From contig NC_057791.1 in assembly GCF_014905175.1 (NCBI RefSeq), positions 15,318,177-15,382,176 on the forward strand: DNA of 64,000 nt, given 5' to 3'. Positions 52,077-62,348 of the stretch are shown in pieces; the first letter of the stretch is position 1; the number at the start of each line of letters is the position of its first letter. Source of the stretch: Aphidius gifuensis. Its lineage: Eukaryota; Arthropoda; Insecta; Hymenoptera; Braconidae. Both the position numbers and the translations under genes were made by a program. Below the pieces are notes generated by a model, which saw only the letters and a program-made list of their open reading frames with translations, had not been told where the DNA came from and searched no databases.

Positions 52077-52146
52077 TTCAAATGTCTTGATAGGTGTGTT
52101 TTTGAGCTGACTTGACTCATTACATTTTAAATTATCCATATGAATT
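52077..52146 (-). pseudogene. 70 bp remnant of a third Toll gene
   Basis: The segment caaatgtcttgataggtg...ccatatgaatt matches coding exon 3 of Toll copy A (about 28543-28602) and copy B (about 37664-37726), the region just before the second cysteine cap; it is nearer to copy A. It sits in the place and orientation, downstream of PNPO copy 3, that Toll copy B has relative to PNPO copy 1. The PNPO 3' flank (cagaaagtaa...caatgatttt) is also shared with copy 1 up to the junction. Confidence 0.8.
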
Positions 52147-52341
52147 AATGGCTTACTTGATTGATGTGGTGAGAATCATCGAAATATGATGGTTATTATT
52201 TTACTCGTACCATCAATTTTTATCACAATCTACTAAAAACAAAAAATCTTGTAATAGTTACCTTTAAAAGCTTTTGATGTTGTCCAAAGTAATTTTTTAT
52301 AATAATAATGCAAAAGCACAGAAGCAAATAAATTTTAAAAA

Positions 52342-52795
52342 TCACCAGATGTTATGGCTTGTTCAGCCTATAATAATCTTGCTGATGTTGTATCACCTGG
52401 TGATCACTTATTTATATAGAAAATATCAATACAACTCAATTCAAGAATGTCAAATGTTCATGCTGTTCATAAAATACCTGTTGATGTTGCACATTTTTAT
52501 AAACAAGATTCAAAACGTTATTACTTTTTTAAATATTATTATTAATTACAATGTTTTTTTTTTGTTTTATTAAATTATTTTATTGATTTTTTATTTTAGG
52601 CTACATGAATAAAAAGAGAGTAAAGGTCATCATTTGCCCTCAAAATGAATTGAATTATATTATAACGTTTATCTTATTTTATAATACAACGTCAATATAA
52701 ATATTTCGTGGTGATCGTGGTACAAGTAAATCACAGCTTGTACAATTTTTATTTAATATAGTACCACGTTTACAAAACTCCAGTGAAAAAGATAT
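52342..52795 (+). pseudogene. Mcm4-derived gene fragment, copy 2
   Basis: Two pieces. 52342-52545 encodes NNLADVVSPGDH, an in-frame stop, then LNSRMSNVHAVHKIPVDVAH and YKQDSKR, matching the MCM4 stretch NPRMSNV...THIDVVHFRK.DAKR of the replicative helicase. After an apparent intron with acceptor ttattttag (52599), 52700-52770 encodes GDRGTSKSQLVQFLFNIVPR, the MCM Walker A region (GDPGTSKSQ in MCM4) with Pro changed to Arg. Stops and missing segments exclude function. Retained intron-like spacing suggests a DNA-level duplication, not a processed copy. Confidence 0.8.
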
Positions 52796-52928
52796 AATTA
52801 TTATCAATTTAATATTTATTTATGTATCAATATTACAGTGGCAGTATAATTTATGTAGAATAATTTAACTAAATGCTGATTTTAATATTTTAAATTGATA
52901 GAAAACTAAAAACCTAATAAAATCAATA

Positions 52929-55616
52929 TCATTGTTGGCTGCTGATCCAGTTCTGTATTTCTTCGACAATTTTTTCTTTAGATACTAATCGTTCTGTTCG
53001 TGTATCAACTTCTCTTAGTTTCACTTCACCTCGAGCAAGTTCACTTTCACCAACAATAATAGCCAAAGGAATACCAGATTCTTCACAATGTTGCAATTGT
53101 TTAAGTAGCTTAGCATTTAATTTATTAAATTGTTCAGCTCCAATTCCAGCTTGCCACAAATCTGCCAAGATTTGCATTCTTTCTCTATGAAGATCTTTTT
53201 GGGCTGTTGCAACAAAAACTTGAACTTTTGTTGTTCTCAATTTTTCTCCACGATTAGCTGATTGATTTTCCAAGACACTGAAAATTCTCTCGACACCAAT
53301 AGAAACACCAACACAAGGTACATTTTTTTTCTTTACATCAAACATACCAACCAGGTTGTCGTATCTTCCACCACCAGCAACACTTCCAACTTCACTGTCT
53401 AAAAACAAATAAAAACAAAAGTAATGTATTAATTTTAACATCTGTATTTTTGTATTTTCAAAATAACAAGTTTTAATAAAATAAATTTGGCAACTTACTT
53501 GACAAAACAGCTTCGTAAATAACTCCTGTATAATAATCAAGTCCTCGTGCTAAACCCAGATCAATTTCAATTTTATCAGCTACTTTATATATCTTGCAAT
53601 ATTCAAATAATAATTTCAATGCATCTAATCCCTGTTTTGCTGATGATTCTTTCATCAAAACTTCATCTTGTTGTAGCTCAGTAATTAAATCATCATTTCC
53701 TCTTTTAGATACATAACTTCCAATTTTATCAGCAACATCTGGATCCAACTGTTTTTGTTCAATAATTTCTTTACGAACTTCTTCCCAAGGAGTCTTGTCT
53801 AATTTATCAACAGATGAGCAAACAGTACGAAATTTTTCTTCAGGTACTCCACATGCAGCAAATATTCCATCCAAAAGACAACGATGATTTATTTTTACAG
53901 TAAAAGAACCAATTTCAAGTTTATTAAGAATTTCAACGACTATTTTTACACATTCTGCATCAGGAAGCATTGGATCACATTGACCAGCTATATCAAAATC
54001 ACACTGATAAAATTCACGATAACGACCTTTTGTCATTGATGGATTATCTCTTCGATAAACCTTTCCAATTTGATATCTTTTCATACTTGCTATTTTACTC
54101 ATTGCCAAGTAACGTGCAAATGGTACTGTCAAGTCATATCTGAGAGCCAAAATTTCACCACCTTGATCTTTAAGATCATAAATCAATTTTGTATCTTCAC
54201 CATATTTTCCAGTTAAAATTTCCTATAAAATAAACAACAATTAGCTATGTTTGATAAACTTGAATTAACATTTAATTAATTATTCAGTTTTATTTTGAAT
54301 GATTAAATATTTTCAACTTGTATTTTAAATTTATACTTACTTTAAGTTCAAAAATTGGAGTATCTATTGTCTCAGCACCATGAAGTTCAAAAACAGATCT
54401 TATTTTATCCAATACATTTTGACGAAATGCTGTTTGTTTTGGACCATAATCTTTTGTTCCTTTTGGTGTTTTGAGAGTTAATTTTTGAGATGCAGATTCA
54501 TTCTCAGGTGACAGTGCTGCTTTTTGTTTTAATAATGCAGCAAGTTCCTCAGCAACCTGTGGAAATTCAAGTAAAATTATTATCATGTTGTTGTACTTAA
54601 GTAATAGTGCTAGTGGTAAATAAATAAATAAGTTTACTGTTTATAAAAAAGCCTTTTTTGAGTATTATTGTTTACAACAAAAACACCTTATTTAGGTATT
54701 TTTTATCTACAAGTTAACAAGCTATAAGTACTATTAATTATATACAAATTATGTACAAAATTATCCATAAATTATTAATACATTATTAACAATTATTGTT
54801 AATTTAATTAATGCCTAAAAATATACGTAATTGATTTTATTTATAATTAATTTACTATTTAATAATTAACATATTTTGTCGTGTATGACCAACAAAATTT
54901 CTAGGTGAATAATTCTACTAGATTTCTCATTTATTTATAACAATGAATATCAATGATATTTTTATTGTTGTAAATAAAGCATTCAGCTGATAAAAAATAC
55001 AAGTATATAGTCAAAGTGCAGCAGTGCATTTTTGTGAATGTGCACTTTTCCACGTGGTACAGTAAATGTACTACTACGACTCAGTAATGGTGTCATTAAA
55101 TTTAACCCATTTGCTATTTTTTATTTATACCTGCGATGCGGCAACATTCACCAAGCTGCGATTTTTACAAATTGCAACAAAGGAGTTTAAATGTCTCAAC
55201 CGGAGCATGATAAATTTCCCGGATAATAAAAATTAAGCACCAAAAAAAAAAATACAGTTATTCGAGTAGCTTAATAATGAATTTAATATATTTACTAATT
55301 TCACGCTCTATTTTCACATAACAGTTTAAAAAAAAAAACAATGGTAAAATAAGATGAACAAAAAATTTTTCGACAACGTGTCACGTATTCATCGACACAC
55401 AGAGAAAAATTAAGTCATAGAATCAAGTACATTTTACACTGATAAAATGGAATAGCAAATTTAGAAGCCAACTGAAAAAATATTTAGCACACGATCAATT
55501 ATATTTTATGGTTAATATAAAATCACCTTTTCACTATCTGCTTCAGTAGATTTTAATTTTTCTACAATATCTTCCAATTGTTTCAGCAAATTTGTACGTG
55601 TTGCGTCAGCCATCAT
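52929..55616 (-). CDS. HARS1: histidyl-tRNA synthetase
   Basis: Charges tRNA-His. Four exons on the minus strand: 55616-55527, 54556-54341, 54222-53499, 53398-52929; GT-AG, 499 aa (human HARS1 509). The first 60 residues form a WHEP-type helical hairpin (LLKQLEDIVEKLKSTEADSE). Then come KTPKGTKDYGP, class II motif 2 (YRRDNPSMTKGRYREFYQCD), the HisA motif RGLDYYTG, GGGRYDNLVG, motif 3 (GVSIGVERIF) and the C-terminal anticodon-binding domain. Translation can begin at either of two adjacent ATGs (55611-55616). Intron 1 (54557-55526) is nearly 1 kb and might hold an alternative mitochondrial start exon, but I see no clear candidate. Confidence 0.96.
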
Positions 55617-56530
55617 GTCACCACGCGGTTTTTACAATTTAACACGAGTCACAATGTTACAAGAGTCGCTGAATTTGCACTGAATTTAATTGTTTATAAT
55701 GAGTAATAAATAATAATAATGCGTGACAGGTGGAGTGTAAAAAGATTGCTAAATTCTTGGTTACGTTTGTCCCCTACAGTCAGCGCTGTATTCAGTGATA
55801 CGCCTTTAGTTTCATACGCCATGTAGAATACATTAAAGCGCCTCTGTAGTTTAGCTTCCAAACTATTTTACTAATGTGGTTTTGTAAAAAATAATTATTT
55901 ATAATATGAATAAAATATAATTAAAAAAATATTAATTATGACACTGATTACATGAAAATTAGTCATTTACCTGGTGAACATGCCAATAAACGAAGTCATA
56001 TCTTGATTGCAAATATAGTGGATATCAAGAACGTATTTATTAATCGTACTATACTGTACTATATTGTATTTGTTCGTATATATTTTATTTTAATTATTTA
56101 AAACAATTATTATAACATTAGACTATCAATTTCTATTTAATATGTGCACATGATTTATTATGTATTATGAATTATTATGATTTATTATGATTTATTATCA
56201 TGATTTATTATGTATTAACAAACTAAAATAAGGCTCTTTGGATTAGTTTGTTTTTTTTTTTTTACCTCGCTACCTTTGGTACAAATATCAAATCGTACAT
56301 GAAAATTTATTGTAAAATTGTACTATATATACTTTGATAAAAACATATTTTTTTTTTTTAGTTCGAAAGACTTTAATTATTATTTATAACGTTGATATTA
56401 TTTAATTAACTAAAAATTTAATTAAAAGCGATACAAGTCACGCACGTTACCGGAATACTGCAGTGCTACTCGATTATGCGGCGATCATATAGCGAAACGG
56501 TTTTCATATACAGGCAAAAGATAAGGAGTA
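55617..56530. other. HARS upstream region and gene-free stretch
   Basis: The HARS promoter must lie in 55617-55850, where the sequence is more balanced. The rest is AT-rich, with a short tandem atgatttattat-type repeat near 56150-56215. No gene is supported. Confidence 0.4.
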
Positions 56531-56800
56531 ACCCTGGTGAAAATATTTCTCCGAATTTTTCCGAGTTTCTCTGCGATTACTCCGAATTTCTCTCAAATTG
56601 ACCCATGCGGAGAAATGAGTGGAAAAATTTTCTCCTCGTCGTTGATTTTAGAAAAAATTTCTCAGCAGTAAAATTATTTTTTCACACGGTTGGAGAAATG
56701 GCGGACAAATTTCTCCACCCTTTCTCCAACTTTTTCCACCGTTTGTTGTTGTTCAATTTTTTTCCAATTTTTTCAATTTTCAATTTTTCCAAAAAAAAAT
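56531..56800 (+). mobile_element. foldback-family repeat, left member of an inverted pair
   Basis: Begins ccctggtgaaaatatttctcc, like the ends of the intronic foldback element at 32722-33024. From about 56590 it is an inverted copy of 59388-59712, sharing tctcctcgtcgttgattt, cacacggttg.gagaaatgg and the tail ttttcaatttttc. No coding capacity. Confidence 0.75.
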
Positions 56801-57049
56801 GACTAATTATTAATTGTTACATAACGCAAAGCAGAATGATGTTTATTTTTTTTGAAAAAAATGAAAATTCGAAGACACTTTTTTTCAAAAAAGTTGATAT
56901 ACCTGCTAAACGGGCAAATTCTAATTTGTGCCCCGTCTAAAACACGAGAATATCTATTTGAGGTACCTGTAAAATAAAAAAATTGAATTAGAAAAATAGA
57001 TGGGTTATATAGGGTTATTATTTATATGCTCAGTTTAACAATTTCATAG

Positions 57050-57143
57050 AACCACGAAAAAGCGTCAAATACACATCAAATGCTCATAGGATAATAATAA
57101 TATCTATAAGCATTTGATGTGTATTTGACGCTTTTTCGTGGTT
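57050..57143. repeat. near-perfect long hairpin
   Basis: Arms 57050-57089 and 57104-57143 are complementary at 39 of 40 positions with a 14 nt loop. The sequence (cacgaaaaagcgtcaaatac at the left) has no other copy that I see in the window. It ends about 20 bp before the start of Cdc5 similarity. It could be a miniature inverted-repeat element or a small-RNA hairpin; its near-perfect pairing is more like a siRNA or inverted-repeat precursor than a conserved microRNA. Confidence 0.9.
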
Positions 57144-57165
57144 TATTATCATCTTCATTCAATAC

Positions 57166-58241
57166 ACCTGGATCGATTAAAAATACACCAGGTATTTTAG
57201 CACCAACACCAGAGATAAATTAAATATTAATCCAGAAACAAGTATTGACGGAGCTGAAACACCAGCTGAACAAAAACAATTAAAACAACAATTATCACTT
57301 GATCTTGGTGCATTACTAGCACCAAAAAATGATTATCAAATTGTCATACCAGATAATGAAGTAGCTGATGAAACAGCTGATTATCAAGACGATAATATTA
57401 TTGAAGATCAAGCTGATATTGATGCTAGAAAACATGAAGAATATTTACTACAACAAAAGAAAGAATTAGAAAAAAGATCAAAAGTTATACAAAGAAATTT
57501 ACCAAGACCATCTGAGGTAAATACAGATATTTTTAGTGATAGTGGCTCATTAACTGATCTTCAAAAAGCTGAAGAATTAATTAAAAAAGAAATGATTGGT
57601 ATTATGCAATATGATGCTGTTTTAAATCCAGTTCAACAAAGTAATACAAAACGTGGACAAACAATAATTTCACAAGCTCAAAAGTATATTGAAAATTATC
57701 CATATGAAGATTATGGTAAAGAAAATTTAGATAGTGCTAGTAAAATGATTGCTGATGAAATGCAAATTGTTAAAGAAGGTATGGCACATGGAGAATTGAG
57801 TATTGATGTTTATACAACTGTATGGGAAGAATGTCTTGGTCAAATATTATATTTAGAACCACAAAAACGTTATACAAGAGCAACACTTGCTATTAAAAAA
57901 GACAGAATTGAAGCATACAAAAGAAAATTAGAACAAAATTGCAATCATATGGTTCGTGAAGCTAGACTTGCTGCTAAAATGGAAAATAAATTAAAAATAT
58001 TAACTGGTGGTTATCAAACACGTGCGCAAGTATTAACAAAACAACTTGATGATTTATGAGAACAAATTGAACAGGCACAATACAATTTGAACTATCAACA
58101 TTTAAATTTCTTCAAAGTCAAGAAGATGCTGCTTTGACAAGAAGAGTTAGTTGCTTGACTGAAGATCTTTATAGACAAGTTGAACGCGAAAAATCATTAC
58201 AAACAATATATTTAGTACTTCAAGAATTACATATTAAGTAA
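57166..58241 (+). pseudogene. intronless partial copy of Cdc5 (CDC5L)
   Basis: Encodes the C-terminal half of the Prp19-complex splicing factor CDC5L: TPGILAPTP, a frameshift near 57205, then about 284 open codons including PAEQKQLKQQL, IEDQADIDAR, RSKVIQRNLPRP, LQKAEELIKKEM, VWEECLGQILYL, YTRATLAIKKDRIE and LKILTGGYQTRA. TGA replaces the Trp of LWEQ at 58057-58059, and a second frameshift near 58090 precedes the final coiled-coil part (RRVSCLTEDLYRQVEREKSL), ending at a proper stop (58237-58242). The N-terminal Myb repeats are missing. Lack of introns suggests a retrocopy, but no poly-A tail is visible. The 5' truncation fits reverse transcription. Confidence 0.88.
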
Positions 58242-58540
58242 TAAACAATAGAATCGAAACTTTTAATTGATTTATAAAATATAATTATTTTTTTTCATTA
58301 TATCATTATTTTCGTAAATAGACAATATATATATATTTTTTTCTCTAAATTGTTTGTGTCTCACAATTTTTTTAAGAAAAAATAAAAAAAAATATATTTT
58401 TTTCTAAAAGTTAATTTTTAGTTTTTTTCTTTTTGCTTATAATATTACATAGTAATCATTAATTTTATTAATAAAATTAACAGTAAAAAAATAAAAATAA
58501 GAGAGTGGCTTGACGATATATATGTGAACTAGTTGATTCA

Positions 58541-58888
58541 ATGAAATTACCTTATGCAATAAAAAATGATTTACTGTACGTTGTAAAACCAGTTGGAGAA
58601 AAGTTATTCGATTATCTTAAACGTACATGTACAACATGGGTTGATTTATTTAAAAAAGAGTCACTTCCTGAACTTGACGTTTATTGTAAGCACATTGAAT
58701 TTGATTGTTTTGGTAAAGTAGATGAAGTAAAAACATTTTTAAATATTTACCATGCTAATGAAAATTTTAGTTTGCTATTCTTTTTCTATGAAGCATGTGC
58801 ATATTGCCTCGAGGATGTTATCCGCAGTATATGGAACAAATGTTCAAAAGATATGAAATACGAAATAATTGAACTCGTACTTTCTTAG
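58541..58888 (+). CDS. uncharacterised 115 aa ORF, possibly a gene remnant
   Basis: One uninterrupted frame of 115 codons, long for this base composition. It has a varied amino-acid content with seven cysteines and segments such as FFYEACAYCLEDVIRSIWNK. No domain is recognised, and no signal peptide or membrane helix is evident. After the stop, another frame gives a similar-looking Q/W/K-rich stretch for about 30 codons (58890-58985), so a longer ORF may have been broken by a frameshift. It lies between the inverted foldback repeats, next to the Cdc5 copy. Function unknown. Confidence 0.35.
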   Translation: MKLPYAIKNDLLYVVKPVGEKLFDYLKRTCTTWVDLFKKESLPELDVYCKHIEFDCFGKVDEVKTFLNIYHANENFSLLFFFYEACAYCLEDVIRSIWNKCSKDMKYEIIELVLS

Positions 58889-59112
58889 ATTTTTTGAAAG
58901 TATAGATATGCATAGAATTCAGCAATACTGGCTGCAATTTGTTGATAAAAATCAGTCAAAATTAGCATATGAAATCATTGAAATACATAGATGTACTTGG
59001 ATACTGTTTTCAAGAAGCCAACACTGTAGGTGTTAACCCTAGCGTATTGGTTCTTCTGCGTGATCAAATTTTATCTGACCAGATTTGACTAGATCAAACT
59101 ATATCTAACCAT

Positions 59113-59178
59113 TCCTGTGGTCTAGAGGTTGAGGCGTTTGCCTGGTATGCAACAGACCCGGGTTAGAATCCCATAGGA
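59113..59178 (+). repeat. tRNA-like pseudogene or SINE head (Thr-like)
   Basis: The sequence starts tcctgtg and ends cataggag, a seven-pair acceptor stem with one G-T pair. The A box tggtctagagg fits the tRNA consensus and the B box ggttagaatcc differs at one base. A short anticodon stem (ttgc/gcaa) with a seven-base loop ctggtat gives anticodon GGT (Thr). The T stem does not close properly and the total is only 66 nt, so it is probably a decayed tRNA or the head of a SINE. It differs from the four SINE-like copies at 40-51 kb. Confidence 0.5.
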
Positions 59179-59387
59179 GAACTTCTTAATTTTTTTCCAA
59201 GTTTCGGTTTTTTAAAAATCAGTATCGGATCCGAATCAGACTAAAATTTTCACTCGGGTATTCATGGATTTTCTTTTTCGCTTTACAATACTGGCGATTC
59301 ACTAAAATCGCTGGGAACAACAGAAATGACATAACTTTCTATACAATTAACTAGAGTTATGTAGCAATTAATAATTTGTCATTTTTT

Positions 59388-59712
59388 TTTGAAAAATTGA
59401 AAATTAAAAAAGTTGGAAAAAAGTTGACAAATGGTGGAGAAAGATCTGAGAAACGGTGGAGAAAGGATAGAGAAAAGTTGGAGAAATTTGTCTGCCATTT
59501 CTCCGCAACCGTGTGGAAAAAAATTTAACTGCGGAGAAATTTTTCCAAAATCAACGACGAGGAGAAATTTTTTCCGAATCAACTTGGGTGAAGGAACGAT
59601 CGGAAATATTTCTCCGCGAAAAAACGTTTGAAAAAAATAATTTTATCGCGGAGAAATTCTTCCGAAATCAACGACGAGGAGAAAATTTTTTCACTCATTT
59701 CTTTGCATAGGT
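59388..59712 (-). mobile_element. foldback-family repeat, right member of an inverted pair
   Basis: Inverted partner of 56531-56800, about 55 bp longer because the block with ttctcctcgtcgttgattt (in complement) is present twice. It includes ggaaatatttctccg, the hallmark of the foldback family also seen at 32722. ORFs across it are not genes. Confidence 0.75.
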
Positions 59713-60151
59713 CAATGCTCACAGCACGTTAATTTTTTTTTAATTATAGTAAATAAAAAATAATAAGGATATTTAATGAATAACGTTTTGATTTATCTTT
59801 TAACTGATTTTAAATTTTTTGTTTAGAAATGAATTACAAATCATGAATTACACTTAAATTTTTTATATTAATTTTTTTTTTTTCCTTAATTATAAAATAT
59901 ATAAAAGTTTCACAACTCGAATAACAGTTTATTAATTTATCTGTTATAATTATTTTATTTAAACAAAAGAGAAAGAGAGAGTCAACATTGCCTTAATAAT
60001 TCTTTTTTTCCTTGACTTCTTGCATAAAAAACTTACTAAAATATTTAATCTCGTTATAAATATTTGACGTAGTTTAGAAATTAACAAAGAAAGTTTATTA
60101 AATTGAATTTCAAGTGATTAATATATTTTATTATTATTTTACTTTACTCTT
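59713..60151. other. gene-free stretch downstream of the MOSPD2-like gene
   Basis: AT-rich DNA; several AATAAA-type signals (complement) could serve as 3' ends of the minus-strand gene. Confidence 0.4.
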
Positions 60152-62348
60152 TTATAGATTTTTTTTTTTGTACAATGAATACTTATCAGTTGTCTGGTTC
60201 TCCAACAAAAGTTTACCAATAATTTCCTGTTTTTTTCTGATGAATAATCCAATTCTAGGTACTGAAAAATGATAAAAAAAAAAAAAAAAAAACATTACAT
60301 AAGTTTAAAGAAATCCTTGAAACTTAAATATTATACTAGATTTTATTTTTATATTAGTTTGAAGAGTAATAAAAAATTTCTTACTTGATTTATCAGGTGA
60401 TCTATCAACAATTGTATCTTCAGTAAAATGTACTTTTTCATTTTCTAATTTTCCATTAATACCATTTATCATGTTTTTTATTTCTGGCTCAAAATGAAAT
60501 ACATAATCATTTGTACCACCCCAACTTTTTAATGCAATACTTGAATCGATAAAGTTTACAAGATTTTTTTTGGTAACTTGTTTTATTTTTGATTTTATTT
60601 TTCGTGGAAGGAATAATTTAATGAAGTTCAATGTTGCATTTAGTATCCATGGCATTTCAAGTAGAATATAATAATGTAAAAAATTTGGATAATAAAAATC
60701 GAATAATTCAACAAGAAATCTTGTAAAATCCACATCAAAGTTTGATATATCAGAATCACACATATCAAAAAATACAGATATCTGATCATTTCCTTCTCTG
60801 TAAAAACGAATATATAAGTTTTTCAAAAAATTTTTAAAAAAATATATTAATTTACCTTTCGAGACGTTCAAACCAATAAATGATACATTTTTTTAATTCA
60901 TCTAAATCATGTGAATCCTCAGTATGTAATTTTGATTGAAGTATAAATAATGCTTTTCCATCGTTATCCTTTCCATATGAATAAAAAAAACCACTTTCTA
61001 AATAATCACGATTAACATTATCTTCGTTTAATTCTGTAACAAATATAAATAAAAATATATGCATGATAATTATTTTTTTAATATTTTTTTTACCATTTGC
61101 ATTGACTTCTTGTCGCCATTTACATGTGGACCATAACATTGATAATGACTCCTGGACATTGCCGTCGTTGTGTTCGATAAAACGTTTTAACCAATCATCT
61201 CTTGTTTTTATTCTCGTTATATCATCTCGATGAAAACCTTCAGCTATAAAAATATTTATTTATGATTTTTTAATGAAAAAACACAAAAAATTTATGGAAT
61301 ATATTATTCACATGGTCTTTTTATTGTGATAAAGTAAATGAATTATTTGCGGAAAATAATTAAAAAAATGTTATGAAACAACTTTGTTGGGCAAGATTAC
61401 GATATCCCAGACAACACGGGACAATACGTCACACTTATCGGTGACGTATCGTGTAGTTACTACATATAGCCGTTTTTCCCATATTTCACCTTTATTTTTA
61501 ACTACTTTGCGCATTTGTAGGAATTTTTTCTATATTTTTCCCGTAATCGCGAGGAAATTTTCTGTTTGAAACAGATCTGGGATATCGGAATGTCACCGAC
61601 AACACGGTTTTTTGTTGGTTTCTTACAGGAAATTTGCTCACGATTATATGTACATGTAGTCACTACACGATACGTCACCGATGAATGTGACGTGACACGT
61701 GTTGTCCCGTGCTGTCTGGGATATCGTAATCTTGCCCATTTAAGGGATTACCCACGCATATCTAGAGACCTCTTGCGTATGAAATTTAGAAACATAATAT
61801 TTCTATGAGTGCGAACGAGATAAAAAAGAAGGAGAAAATCTTGTTTCTCACTTCAACTTGAGTATTTAGACAAAGACAAAAATTTATTTTTATTTATTGT
61901 AAAATAAAAAGGTCTCAAAGCCCTATTAATTTTTATATCAAAACTTTCCTTATTGTTTCCTCTATCTATCTGTAGTTTTTGAAAAAGCTATCTGCGTTTT
62001 CCATAAAATGGCTAACCAGGTTTCTAAAAACTAAACCGGACTCTCCATAAGAACCTATGTATAACCTTCAAAAAAATAGCCTACTTTAGTAATTAATTAC
62101 TAAGTAATTAGCTACAAGAAAATTATCAAAAAATTTGAGCGTATGTATTATTATTTCATTAATCTGCTCAAAAAATTTCAAGGCTCTATCTGCGTTTTTG
62201 ATTGGTGATGGTAATCCCTTAATAACGAAAGTAGTTATCAATATTTTTTTATTATTATTATTGTAATATACTTACTTTCATCAGATGGACTTTCTTTTTC
62301 CAGTTTTTTAAAAAATTTCTGCCTCAACTCGATGATTTGCTGCTCCAT
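60152..62348 (-). CDS. MOSPD2-like CRAL-TRIO protein lacking the MSP domain
   Basis: Five exons on the minus strand: 62348-62276, 61243-61094, 61033-60856, 60797-60385, 60261-60152; GT-AG with matching phases; 307 aa. The sequence resembles MOSPD2 from the N terminus: RDDWLKRFIEHNDGNVQES (CRAL-TRIO N helices), then the CRAL-TRIO lipid-binding fold with CIIYWFERLER, ISVFFDMCDSDISNFDVDF, FYYPNFLHYYILLEMPWILN and KSWGGTNDYVFHF. MOSPD2 normally continues with an MSP domain (binds FFAT motifs) and a C-terminal membrane anchor that hold it at ER contact sites. Here the last exon adds a short basic tail ending YSLYKKKNL and a stop, with neither. It may be a soluble paralog, or a longer isoform may use exons I cannot see. 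Intron 1 holds a TIR element. Confidence 0.85.
61388..61738. mobile_element. 350 bp MITE with about 90 bp terminal inverted repeats
   Basis: The ends are tgggcaagattacgatatcc and its reverse complement. The inverted similarity continues inward for about 90 bp (ccagacaacacgggacaa, tcggtgacgtatcgtgtagt) with small indels. No transposase. I could not find a clear target-site duplication in the flanks. It lies inside intron 1 of the MOSPD2-like gene. The ORFs on both strands are products of the inverted repeats. Confidence 0.9.

Noticed and set aside
52274..52573. 99-codon plus-strand ORF
   Set aside because: It is an off-frame reading of the Mcm4-derived fragment.
61384..61808. Plus-strand ORFs of 61 and 80 codons
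   Set aside because: They lie in the terminal inverted repeats of the MITE and have no independent support.
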